Source: Paraburkholderia dilworthii
GTDB lineage: Bacteria > Pseudomonadota > Gammaproteobacteria > Burkholderiales > Burkholderiaceae
Direction: 5' to 3'
NCBI RefSeq assembly: GCF_000472525.1
Contig: NZ_AWZT01000026.1
Location: 32,310 to 96,309, forward strand
DNA: 64,000 nucleotides
A model generated the notes under the pieces. It saw nothing but the letters and a program-made list of their open reading frames with translations. It ran no database searches and was not told where the DNA came from. A program made the translations under genes and the position numbers. Below, one piece after another: positions 26,054-34,103 of the stretch. Position 1 is the stretch's first letter. Every line of letters begins with the position of its first letter.

Positions 26054-26736
26054 TCTCGTCCTCCGGTTCTTTTCTTCGTAGGTCGGTGCGGTCGACGTTG
26101 AGTCGATCGCATGCAGATGCTGGACGGCAGCGGAGTGCTGGGAAACGCGGGACTCGGGCGTGAAGACGTGCAACCCCGATCTGAAAGTGCTCGATACGCG
26201 CCGTGTAGTACCGAAAATGTTAGTGCAACGCGGTTGCGCCTCCTAATCCATGTATACCCCTAACTAGTCCGACTGTTGGGATGCTGTGTTAGGGGACCGT
26301 CAGGCCAGCGAATCGACAAACTGAATATGTGGGATTTACGGCTTACGCGGTGCAGACGAACTCTCGTTCAGTCGACAGAGAATCGTCATGAAAACTATTG
26401 ACGTCGGCAGCGTGCAGGGCCAAGGGAAATACGAATGGATTAATCGACAGCCAGGCGCAAAGCAGCTTCTTGTGCGCAGAGAGATGTCTGTCGCTGTCCA
26501 GTCTCTACAACGCAAACATTGACTTCATATCGCACCGTCATCCTCAGTCGCGGTACGAACGTGTCAGGAAAAGCTATCGGTCCAGCGCGTTCTGAGTGCC
26601 GAGGTTGAAAGGCACTGAAAGCTGATGCCGAATGAGTTCTCGTCGGGCTACGTCTGCCGGAGGAAACAACGGCGTAAGTCGTCGGCAAGCTTTTCGACGG
26701 GTGAACGCCGGCTCGTGGTCGAAGCAAGTACCGTAC
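26054..26736. other. 683-base gap upstream of the ABC operon
   Basis: This holds the leader of the sugar ABC operon, the CCCCTAAC inverted repeat, and AT-richer sequence. A 42-codon + strand frame from 26388 (MKTIDVGSVQ...) has an N-terminus reminiscent of aromatic-acid MFS carriers, but it stops quickly and is not called. The segment 26300-26736 looks like decayed or non-coding DNA. Confidence 0.45.
26257..26295. promoter_or_regulatory. Inverted repeat CCCCTAAC-N23-GTTAGGGG
   Basis: A perfect 8-base inverted repeat has arms at 26257-26264 and 26288-26295, with centres 31 bases apart, about three helical turns. It lies 204 bases upstream of the binding-protein start of the sugar ABC operon. 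The spacing suits a dimeric regulator on one face of the helix. No regulator gene lies next to it, and the link to the operon is inference. Confidence 0.4.
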
Positions 26737-27498
26737 TTAACAGCCGAGAGCGGGATCAATCTCGTTGTGTGCCAGGCCGAATCTCGCCATGCGAGCGCGA
26801 TGGTCGGGCGAGCCTAGATACGAACGAAGTTGCGCGTTTACCGCATCGAGCAGATCGCTGTTTCTTCTGTTTAGCGAGAATGCTCCTAGTGGGAGCTTTT
26901 GCTGCTTGCCATTCATTCCCGGGCTGTGCTCCACTGCCTCGAGCACCGAACCGCCAATACGATCCGCGAGTATGCGATTTCCCAACGCGGTACTCGCATA
27001 TGCATCGATCGCCCCCGAGCGAACCGCTTCGATAGCGTCCGCCTGATGCTCGAAGATGGTTATCTGGTCCTCGCCTACGCCTGCGCCTCTCGCCGACTCG
27101 TGTTGCACCTGACCGGCGATGATTCCGAGGCGCGCATCGCGGCGTTTGGCGAATGACGCATAGCTGTTGAGCGCTTCTGGATTTCCGGCCCGAACCAGGA
27201 ACCCGTCACCTATCGCCCACACGGGGACGCTGAACGCGACCAGACTGGCGCGCTCTGGTGTAACGAAGAGCGGAACGTTCATATCCCAACGGCCGGCTGC
27301 GACGCCGGGCAGCAGTTCACTGAACGTCGTCAGCCGATGCTCGATCCGGGTGGCACCGATCGCCCGAAGAACCGCGTCGGCAAGATCAATGTCAGCACCT
27401 GTAGCCATACCATTTGCTTCGGCCCAACCGAACGGCGGTTCTTCGATGTACGCAATCGTCACTTTCATTTTCTTGTGCCTCGCGAAATCTGATGACAT
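26737..27498 (-). CDS. Type 2 amino-acid-binding-like protein without signal peptide
   Basis: This 253-residue protein has a solute-binding family 3 domain over nearly its whole length. Marks are IAYIEEPPFGWAE, GADIDLADAVLRAIGA, FSELLPGVAAGRWDMNVPLFVTPER and DAIEAVRSGAIDAYASTALG. These resemble ectoine or polar amino acid binding proteins. There is no hydrophobic leader: the N-terminus is MSSDFARHKKMKVTIAYIEE, so the protein should stay in the cytoplasm unless its true start is elsewhere. MKVTIAY at 27468 is an alternative start. It lies 91 bases downstream of a LysR gene on the same strand, and no permease or ATPase is near it. Role unknown; a soluble ligand sensor or an enzyme-like protein are options. 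Confidence 0.75.
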   Translation of the reverse strand: MSSDFARHKKMKVTIAYIEEPPFGWAEANGMATGADIDLADAVLRAIGATRIEHRLTTFSELLPGVAAGRWDMNVPLFVTPERASLVAFSVPVWAIGDGFLVRAGNPEALNSYASFAKRRDARLGIIAGQVQHESARGAGVGEDQITIFEHQADAIEAVRSGAIDAYASTALGNRILADRIGGSVLEAVEHSPGMNGKQQKLPLGAFSLNRRNSDLLDAVNAQLRSYLGSPDHRARMARFGLAHNEIDPALGC

Positions 27499-27589
27499 CC
27501 ATTCTCTTGAGCCGATGATCGATGATTCTACTCACACGCGCGCGCACGCCTGCTCCTGGGCGAGATCAGGCAGTTTTTTGCAGGCAGAA

Positions 27590-28615
27590 CTAGCGCACTG
27601 ATGGTTCAGTGCGCAGCGTAGTTCGACGAACTTTTTTTACCGGTTCGCTTCCAGTCAGCCCTACCGGATCTTGCGCCGCAGTCGCCATGATCCACTTCTT
27701 GAATGCGACGACTGCGTCATCGTCCGCGCGATCGGTGTTCACGACCAACGTGTAATCGGGTCCGCGCCACGCCGGCTCTGATATCGGACACACAAGACGC
27801 CCCGTTGCGATCTCGCGCTCAATGAGCGGCAGCGATGCCAGCGTCACACCGAGGCCCGCAGCAGCCGCGCCCAGTTGAAGAAAAACATGATCGAAGTACA
27901 GATGCCGGGCACCCTGCAGGCCCGGCGCGCCGGCTTCCCGTAACCAGTCGGGCCAGGCTGTGCGAGTGCTCGTCGAGTGAAGGAGCGTGTGATTTCGCAA
28001 ATCGGCGACCGTCCTGATCGGGTCGCTTTGCAGCACCGCTGGGCTACAGGCGGGCAAGCGCAAGTCGGGCATTAACGTCGTTGATATGACGCCTGCTGCG
28101 TCCTCGGGCCCCGAGCGCACGCCCACGTCGAATGCGTCACTGACATAGCGCAGCCTGCGCGATGTTGTCGAGAGCCGCACATCGATGTCCGGGTAGCGAG
28201 CCTGGAAGTCCGCAATGCGCGGTATCAGCCAGCACAGAGCGAAGCTCGCCAGCGTATTCACGCGCAGCACACCCGTTATACGACGGGTGATGGAATCGTG
28301 GCGCAGCCGCGTGACCGAACCGCTCAGGCGCGCAAAAGCCCCTTTGACATCATTGAGCAGAGCAGCGCCTTCGTCAGTAGGAACGACGCCGCGTGAGCGG
28401 CGCTCAAAGAGCGGAACACCGAACCAGTCCTCCAGCAATCGGATCTGTTTGCCGACCGCCCAGTGCGTGATGTGCAGATCGCTCGCCGCGGCCGCGAAAC
28501 TGCCGAGGCGGGCGACCGCCTCGAAGTGCCGCAATGCATTTAATGGCGGCAGCTTTTCCGCGTCTTTATCCGTGCGTTTGTCGGTGCGCTTGTCTGTGCG
28601 TTTGTCTGCGCCCAT
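27590..28615 (-). CDS. LysR-type regulator (GcvA-like)
   Basis: This 341-residue protein has an N-terminal helix-turn-helix in pieces: PPLNALRHFEAVARLGSFAAAA, DLHITHWAVGKQIRLLEDWFG and PLFERRSRGVVPTDEG. The ligand domain follows from about residue 110. The pattern of PLNALRxFEAVAR resembles GcvA/AmpR-type members. Before the domain lies an unusual 20-residue charged leader made of three DKRT-type units, encoded by a 12-base tandem repeat. It is divergent from the MFS gene, 135 bases apart, and precedes the binding-like protein gene, so it probably controls one or both. Confidence 0.88.
   Translation of the reverse strand: MGADKRTDKRTDKRTDKDAEKLPPLNALRHFEAVARLGSFAAAASDLHITHWAVGKQIRLLEDWFGVPLFERRSRGVVPTDEGAALLNDVKGAFARLSGSVTRLRHDSITRRITGVLRVNTLASFALCWLIPRIADFQARYPDIDVRLSTTSRRLRYVSDAFDVGVRSGPEDAAGVISTTLMPDLRLPACSPAVLQSDPIRTVADLRNHTLLHSTSTRTAWPDWLREAGAPGLQGARHLYFDHVFLQLGAAAAGLGVTLASLPLIEREIATGRLVCPISEPAWRGPDYTLVVNTDRADDDAVVAFKKWIMATAAQDPVGLTGSEPVKKVRRTTLRTEPSVR
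28573..28608. repeat. Three 12-base tandem units in the LysR 5' end
   Basis: TGCGTTTGTCGG, TGCGCTTGTCTG and TGCGTTTGTCTG follow each other on the + strand. On the coding strand they give the DKRT-type repeats at the N-terminus of the LysR protein. The unit is a multiple of three, so copy number changes keep the frame. Confidence 0.8.
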
Positions 28616-28635
28616 AGGGTGACTTTTCCTCCCGT

Positions 28636-28655
28636 CTGACTCAATTTTACGTCAG
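28636..28655. promoter_or_regulatory. Candidate LysR operator CTGAC-N10-GTCAG
   Basis: A perfect 5-base inverted repeat with T-N11-A geometry is found in the 135-base gap between the LysR and MFS genes, 21 bases before the LysR start. LysR regulators usually bind such sites in divergent promoters. Position and symmetry are visible; binding is inferred. Confidence 0.45.
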
Positions 28656-28750
28656 TTGTAGCACGTTCTGGGCGGACCTAGACTATGGGTCTTCTGCAAC
28701 GAAATACGCGAAGTGTCGCCAAGACCCCGCCTGTGCGATCCAACTGAACC

Positions 28751-29965
28751 ATGAGACTTTTCTCTTTCTCTTCTCCAACGACGGGCATAGCCGAAGGACC
28801 CGGTCAGTCGACCCCGGTATCACGCAAGCGCGTGTTATGGCTCTCGTGCACAGCGCACGCGCTGCACGACGGGTACACCGACATGATCTACGCCTTGCTG
28901 CCCGTGTGGCAGACGGACTTTGGACTCAACTACGGTGCGCTGGCTATTTTGCGCGCGGTCTATGCGGGCACAATGGCCACGCTGCAATTGCCTGCGGGAC
29001 GCCTCGCACACCTGTTCGGCACGCGTGCGACACTCGCGTTCGGCACGCTTCTCGCCGCGCTCGGGTATGCCGCCGCGGGCATGTCAGGAAGCCTGTTCGG
29101 TTTATGCGTCGCGCTCGCCATCTCCGGAGCCGGCTCCAGCACGCAACATCCTCTGGCTTCAGGAGCCGTCTCGCGCGTGTATGGACGCAACGCGCGAGGG
29201 CCGCTCAGCATCTACAATTTTTCAGGCGACCTTGGAAAATCCGCGCTTCCGGCTGCCATCTCGCTTCTGATTACCATCATGCCGTGGCGCCACGCGCTGT
29301 GGGCCGTGTCGGCCGTTGGTGTTGTGGTCGCAGCGGTGATCGCACTTTTTCTCCCGTCGATGCCGAAGGCCGAGTCTTCCATAGAAGAAGCATCGAGCCA
29401 GAACGGCAACGGTTCGCGATCGGGCTTCTCACTGCTCTTCACGATCGGCGTGCTAGACACAGCCGTGCGTATGGGATTATTGACCTTCCTGCCATTTCTG
29501 CTGAAAGCGAAAGGCATCTCGCAACCGATGATCGGCACCGCGCTCGCGCTCGTTTTCATCGGCGGCGCCGCCGGCAAGTTCGTGTGTGGCTGGCTCGGCG
29601 CGCGCATGGGCGTGATCGGAACGGTGCTCGCAACCGAAGGCGGTACGGCAGCGTTGATTCTTGCCGTGATTGGCTTACCACTGACGCCCGCTCTGATCTT
29701 GCTGCCGCTGCTTGGCGCAATGCTCAACGGCACGTCGTCCGTCCTTTACGGAACGGTGCCCGAGCTTAGCTCGATTGAACGTACTGAGCGGGCGTTTGCG
29801 CTCTTTTATACCGGCACCATCGCTTCGGGAGCGCTCTCTCCGGTGGCTTACGGTCTTCTGGGCGACCAGATCGGCGTACAGGGTGCCACTCTTGCGACAG
29901 CGGCCACGGCGCTGGCCATCTTGCCACTAGCGCTCGCTCTTCGTCCGCACCTGCGCACGACGTGA
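28751..29965 (+). CDS. MFS transporter, Fsr-like
   Basis: This 404-residue protein has about twelve hydrophobic segments and a polar N-terminal tail. The first segment region CTAHALHDGYTDMIYALLPVWQ resembles the His-x3-Asp motif at the start of fosmidomycin-resistance (Fsr) type carriers, and TMATLQLPAGRLAHLFGTR carries a variant of MFS motif A. A Gly-rich SGAGSSTQHPLASGAVSR segment and KSALPAAISL also fit that subfamily. It is divergent from the LysR gene and likely under its control. Export of a small acid or drug is likely; the substrate is not known. Confidence 0.85.
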   Translation: MRLFSFSSPTTGIAEGPGQSTPVSRKRVLWLSCTAHALHDGYTDMIYALLPVWQTDFGLNYGALAILRAVYAGTMATLQLPAGRLAHLFGTRATLAFGTLLAALGYAAAGMSGSLFGLCVALAISGAGSSTQHPLASGAVSRVYGRNARGPLSIYNFSGDLGKSALPAAISLLITIMPWRHALWAVSAVGVVVAAVIALFLPSMPKAESSIEEASSQNGNGSRSGFSLLFTIGVLDTAVRMGLLTFLPFLLKAKGISQPMIGTALALVFIGGAAGKFVCGWLGARMGVIGTVLATEGGTAALILAVIGLPLTPALILLPLLGAMLNGTSSVLYGTVPELSSIERTERAFALFYTGTIASGALSPVAYGLLGDQIGVQGATLATAATALAILPLALALRPHLRTT

Positions 29966-30173
29966 GTTTTTTCGCGACGCGCTCCGTCGGTTGTCCAGGC
30001 CAGCCGGAACGCATTTCGATGAAAGCCGTCACACGAGCGCAACTATGGCGACACCGACAATGCGCTCGTGCAATCACCAGGCGGTGCGGCGCGAGCAAGC
30101 CGGCAATGAACCGCCAGCATCAGGTCGGTCTTAGCCTGAATCCATATCTCACCATCGCATGGAGGTTCGCTAG

Positions 30174-30935
30174 ATGAATACTGTTTCTCAGGCCCCGTTG
30201 ATTCTGATAACCGGCGGAGGCCGTGGCGTGGGCGCGGCGACTGCGCGGCTCGCTGTCGCACAAGGTTACGATGTAGCGATAAGCTTCGTCTCCGACGAAT
30301 CCGCCGCCCTTGCAGTAGCGGCTGACGTCGAAGCTCTCGGGCGCCGGGCTTTAGCCATGCGCGCGGACAGCGCTGATCCCGAGCAGATCGCCGAGTTATT
30401 CACCGCTATTGACCGGAAGTTCGGCAGGATCGATGTGCTCGTGAATAACGCCGCGATCATTGCACAGCAGTCCCGACTGGAGGATCTCGAATTCCAGCGG
30501 ATGCAGCGAATCTTCGCGGTCAACTCGATAGGCCCGATCCTCTGCGCACAACAGGCAGCGAAGCGCATGTCGTATCGTCACAACGGGCGGGGCGGGTCCG
30601 TGATCAACATCTCATCGGCATCCGCGCGGCTCGGCAGCCCAAATGAATATGTCGACTACGCTGCGTCGAAGGGTGCCGTCGAGACCTTCACTACGGGCTT
30701 CGCCAAGGAAGTCGCGCGGGAGGGGATACGCGTCAACTGTATTCGCCCGGGGCACATCTACACTGACATGCATGCTAGCGGCGGCGAGCCGGGGCGGGTG
30801 GATCGCGTCAAGGACTCGATTCCAATGGGAAGAGGCGGTCAACCTGAAGAGGTGGCGCGGGCGATTTTATGGCTTGCGAGCGCCGAGGCTTCGTTTGTCA
30901 CCGGCACATTCCTCGATGTGACTGGCGGCAAGTGA
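30174..30935 (+). CDS. SDR-family oxidoreductase
   Basis: This 253-residue classical short-chain dehydrogenase has the cofactor motif TGGGRGVGAA near residue 14, NNAAII, the catalytic Ser in INISSASARLGSP and the Tyr/Lys pair in YVDYAASKGA, then IRPGHIYTDMHA. The S in AISFVSDE after the second strand and the later ADSADP suggest NADP use, as Asp is absent at the strand end. GGAGG lies eight bases before the ATG. It is closest in type to SDRs annotated as glucose 1-dehydrogenase-like. Its partner was probably the LysR gene whose remnant lies just downstream on the other strand. Confidence 0.9.
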   Translation: MNTVSQAPLILITGGGRGVGAATARLAVAQGYDVAISFVSDESAALAVAADVEALGRRALAMRADSADPEQIAELFTAIDRKFGRIDVLVNNAAIIAQQSRLEDLEFQRMQRIFAVNSIGPILCAQQAAKRMSYRHNGRGGSVINISSASARLGSPNEYVDYAASKGAVETFTTGFAKEVAREGIRVNCIRPGHIYTDMHASGGEPGRVDRVKDSIPMGRGGQPEEVARAILWLASAEASFVTGTFLDVTGGK

Positions 30936-30949
30936 GCAGCAGGTGCGGC

Positions 30950-31174
30950 GAGGCGCGTCGATGAGGAGATGTCGACCCAGTGTTCGTAATGTCCGTGCGA
31001 ACTCGCTGATCCGCTGTTTGCGCGTCGTTCGATGAATGAGCGGCGTGCCGAGCCGGCTTTCCAGCGCCTAGGGATATCCCACCCTGGTCGGCGACAGGTC
31101 GCACGCGGCCGCCGCCGTCAGCCCTCCAGTTTTGACCGCGCCAACGAAGACGGTCATCGCTTGAGAAGGTCCAT
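30950..31174 (-). pseudogene. Remnant of a LysR-type regulator gene (N-terminal part)
   Basis: Reading the minus strand from 31174 gives MDLLKR, a frameshift, then MTVFVGAVKTGGLTAAAA (from 31157), DLSPTRVGYP, an in-frame TAG (31070-31068), and ALESRLGTPLIHRTTRKQR. These pieces match the usual LysR order M-D-L-L..F-V..V-x-x-G-G-[FL]-T-A-A-A, the recognition helix and the L-E-x-R-L-G-x-P-L-[IL]-x-R-T-T-R end. The ligand domain is absent; the sequence runs into the 3' end of the SDR gene. At least one frameshift, one nonsense codon and a truncation are present, so it is inactive. Confidence 0.75.
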
Positions 31175-31304
31175 TCCTCAACGCTAGTTGGTTCTGTCGC
31201 AACGCGACGCCTGTTTATCAAGTCATGGTTTAAGAATAAGGTGCGCTGTACGCTGCCCGCCATCGTCGCGACTGGGCTCGGTCAATTGCAAACGGAGTTC
31301 CGAC

Positions 31305-31919
31305 ATGTTGTACGAATTGACAACGCTATCGTGTCCGCTTCTGGAACAGGACGCCGTCTCGGCCGGCGCACATGGCTGGGTCTCGCATGGCGACGCCGTT
31401 GGGCGCCTGCTCGGCGCATGGCGGACAGAGATCGGCGAACTGTCGCGCATTGTCGTCTTACGCGGCTTCGAAACGATCGACGAAATGCAGCGAGAACGCA
31501 ACCGCACGTTGCTGAATGAACGGTCCTGGAACATCGCAGGTACCGATATCCACCTGAGCATGGAAAGTTATGCGCTGTTTTCTTTTTTGCCGGAAATCAC
31601 GCCGTCGACGTTCGGCGAGTTTTACGAAATTCGGCGCTACTGGTTAAAGCCGGGAGGAATCGCGCCAACCATCGCCGCGTGGCAGCAGGCGATCGGTCCT
31701 GCGCAAGCGTATACCTCTCACCTGATCGCCAATATGTATTCGCTCGATGGACCGCCCCGCATCGTCCACATCTGGGGATTTTCCAGTCTGGAAGAGCGGA
31801 TGGCGCTGAGAAAGCACCACTACGCGGAAGGACTTTGGCCGCCCAAAGGCGGCCCCCAGCAGATAGAGAACGCGACGTCGACTATTTGCTTGCCTGAACC
31901 GTGGTCGCCACTGCGCTGA
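31305..31919 (+). CDS. NIPSNAP-family protein
   Basis: This 204-residue protein has two ferredoxin-like repeats of the NIPSNAP type. The first starts MLYELTTLSCPLL and includes GAWRTEIGELSRIVVLRGFET; the second has EIRRYWLKPGGIAPTIAAW, GPAQAYTSHLIANMYSLDG and RIVHIWGFSSLEER. ATG at 31305 is used because GGAG lies eight bases upstream; the longer frame to 31188 adds an unrelated leader. The function of bacterial NIPSNAP proteins is poorly known. The neighbouring SDR suggests a small-molecule catabolic setting. No signal peptide. Confidence 0.82.
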   Translation: MLYELTTLSCPLLEQDAVSAGAHGWVSHGDAVGRLLGAWRTEIGELSRIVVLRGFETIDEMQRERNRTLLNERSWNIAGTDIHLSMESYALFSFLPEITPSTFGEFYEIRRYWLKPGGIAPTIAAWQQAIGPAQAYTSHLIANMYSLDGPPRIVHIWGFSSLEERMALRKHHYAEGLWPPKGGPQQIENATSTICLPEPWSPLR

Positions 31920-32167
31920 AACTGCCAACGGATAACGGTTAACGGCCACCGGGGCTTTCAGCTTGATAAAGACACGTTGTCGATTGGCTTCATTTCTTCA
32001 TCGCCATTACGGGTAAGCGTGAAGCCGCGCTCGTCGCCTCACGAAGCAGCCGTCGCCCACAGCACTATCCCGATGCGCGGAACGGCTATTGGGCGGCAAG
32101 ACCGCGCGACGCGACGTCGTAAGCCCCGTCTTTCGAAGACCAGGGCCCATGTCGGCGTGGGCTGCCG

Positions 32168-33070
32168 TCATCCGGCAAAACGCGGCTCCGGCAGACCCCG
32201 CACGCCGAGCCCGCTCACCGCGAACAATCCGCCCTTGTCGCGCTCCTTTTGCGGAATCCCCCACATCGGGCGACCCATCGTCGTGACATAAAGCGTGTCC
32301 AGGTTCGGGCCGCCGAACATCACGCTCGTCAGGTTGCGCACGGGAAATTCGACGACGCGATCCAGCTTGCCGTCGGGCGAGAAGCGCACGATGCGCCCGC
32401 CGAATACCAGCGCCGACCAGATGTAGCCTTCTTCGTCGACCGTCGCGCCGTCGAAGGTGCCTGCCATGTCGCGCGCCGACACGAAGAGGCGGCGATTGGT
32501 CGCCGCGCCCGTTTCGATGTCGTAGTCGTACGCGTACATTTCCTTGCTGTACGTGTCCGTGAAGTACAGCGTGCGATTGTCCGGGCTCCAGCACGGTCCG
32601 TTCGAGCAGCTGATGCCCGAATCGAGCTGCGCGAGCGTGCCGTCGGTATCGAGGCGATACAGGCCGCCGCTGCGCGTGGAGCGCTGGCCGCGATCGGCGT
32701 CGTAGCGGTCGAAATCGTAGGACATCGTGCCCGCAACGAAGCGCCCGCGCCGGTCCACTTTGCCGTCGTTAAAGCGCGTCTCGGGATCGTCGCTCTCCGG
32801 GTCGGCGATGAACTGCACGGTCTGCGCGTCGAAGTCGTAGAAATGCAGGCCGTTGGCGAGCGCGACAACCGCGCCGCCCCGCTCGCGCAGCGCCATCGAG
32901 CCGATATGACGCGGCACGAAAAAGCGCTTGACGTCACTGCCGTCGGCGCGGCAACTGTAGATTTCCGCGGCCGTGCTGTCGATCCAGTACAGCCTGTCCT
33001 CCTTCACGTCCCACAGCGGGCCTTCGCCGAGGTGGTTGTTCGCATCCACGAGCAAGCGTCTTTCGGGCAT
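32168..33070 (-). CDS. SMP-30/gluconolactonase-family lactonase
   Basis: This 300-residue beta-propeller of the SMP-30/gluconolactonase/LRE family has the metal-binding Glu in LGEGPLWDVKEDRLYWID, Asn and Asp positions in SCSNGPCWSPDNRTLYFTDTYS (in pieces) and ATVDEEGYIWSALVFGG near the C-terminus. ATG at 33070 follows AAGGAG seven bases upstream. It is the last gene of the leftward nine-gene operon. Relatives open sugar lactones to aldonic acids, which fits a place between the SDR and the L-gulonate 3-dehydrogenase-like enzyme. Confidence 0.9.
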   Translation of the reverse strand: MPERRLLVDANNHLGEGPLWDVKEDRLYWIDSTAAEIYSCRADGSDVKRFFVPRHIGSMALRERGGAVVALANGLHFYDFDAQTVQFIADPESDDPETRFNDGKVDRRGRFVAGTMSYDFDRYDADRGQRSTRSGGLYRLDTDGTLAQLDSGISCSNGPCWSPDNRTLYFTDTYSKEMYAYDYDIETGAATNRRLFVSARDMAGTFDGATVDEEGYIWSALVFGGRIVRFSPDGKLDRVVEFPVRNLTSVMFGGPNLDTLYVTTMGRPMWGIPQKERDKGGLFAVSGLGVRGLPEPRFAG

Positions 33071-33144
33071 CGTTGTCTCCTTGTCGATGCGATGTTGATG
33101 CGATGTTGATGCGATGTTGGCGCGATGTGCGTATGCTCCGCGGA

Positions 33145-34086
33145 TCACTCCTCGTCCTTCAGCGCGCGCCGATGAGCAAGCAGCGCCATCAGCCGGCGAT
33201 CCCGCCAGCGGCTGCGCTCCTCGATCCGTTCGCGCGGCAGCACCGCGCGGCGCTCTGCATCGAGCTTATCGAGCGTGGCGGCGGGCCAGTCGAATGGCAT
33301 GCGCGTCGCCGCGATGCTGCGATACGTGCCGCCGTAGCGCGACGCATAGTCCACGACGCCGCCCGGCGCGTTAAGGTCGATAGTCTCGAACGGCCCCATG
33401 AACGACCAGCGCATCGCAAGGCCGTCGCGCATCACGGTGTCGAGATCGGCGGCGCTTGCATAGCCCTGTTCATAGAGACTCAGCGCTTCATCGAGCACCG
33501 CGCCTTGCAGGCGGTTCAGCAGAAAGCCCGAGATTTCGCGATCGACCGTGACGGGCTTCTGCCCTGCCGCTTCATAGAAAGTACGCGCGCGTTGCAGCGT
33601 GTGCGCCGACGTCCACGGCGCACCGCACAACTCGACGAGCGGCACGAGCGACGGCGGGTTCACGGGATGTGCGACGAGGCAGCGCGCGCGGCCCTGCAAT
33701 CCTTCGGTAAATGTCGAGGCCGGCAGGCCCGACGTCGAACTGGCGAGCAGCGCATCGGGCTTCGTCAGGCGATCGAGTTCGGCGAACAGCACGCGCTTCG
33801 CATCGACGATTTCCGCGATGTTCTCCTGCACGAGATCCACGTCCGCGACGGTTGCGGCAAGTGTCGTACACGGCGTAATGCGCGCGACGATCGCATCCAC
33901 CGGCTCGTCGATCAGGTTGAACGATGCGAGGTCCTCCACGCTTTCGCGGATCGCGGGAATCGCGCCCTTGAGCATATCGTCCGACGCATCGTGAATCTTC
34001 ACGTCGAAGCCGCTGCGCGCAAACACGATCGCCCACGCGCGGCCGATGCGCCCCGAACCGATCACCGCTGTCGTTTTCGTCTGCAT
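33145..34086 (-). CDS. Lambda-crystallin/L-gulonate 3-dehydrogenase-like enzyme
   Basis: This 313-residue member of the 3-hydroxyacyl-CoA dehydrogenase superfamily has the NAD motif GSGRIGRAWA near residue 10, the Ser-rich ASSTSGLPAS, the catalytic His in VAHPVNPPSLVPLVEL and the dimerising C-terminal part. GLAMRWSFMGPFETIDLNAPGG and RSRWRDRRLMALL match the CRYL1 branch (L-gulonate 3-dehydrogenase) better than L-carnitine dehydrogenase. Such enzymes oxidise a 3-hydroxy acid to a 3-keto acid. ATG at 34086 is chosen at the NAD-fold N-terminus; the frame continues far upstream only as a shadow of the permease gene. The substrate is inferred to be an aldonate. Confidence 0.88.
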   Translation of the reverse strand: MQTKTTAVIGSGRIGRAWAIVFARSGFDVKIHDASDDMLKGAIPAIRESVEDLASFNLIDEPVDAIVARITPCTTLAATVADVDLVQENIAEIVDAKRVLFAELDRLTKPDALLASSTSGLPASTFTEGLQGRARCLVAHPVNPPSLVPLVELCGAPWTSAHTLQRARTFYEAAGQKPVTVDREISGFLLNRLQGAVLDEALSLYEQGYASAADLDTVMRDGLAMRWSFMGPFETIDLNAPGGVVDYASRYGGTYRSIAATRMPFDWPAATLDKLDAERRAVLPRERIEERSRWRDRRLMALLAHRRALKDEE

Positions 34087-34103
34087 GCGTGTTACCTCAG
34101 TGG

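Noticed and set aside
26388..26520. 42-codon frame MKTIDVGSVQ... with an N-terminus like aromatic-acid MFS carriers
   Set aside because: Stops quickly, has no membrane segments, and similarity rests on about seven residues.
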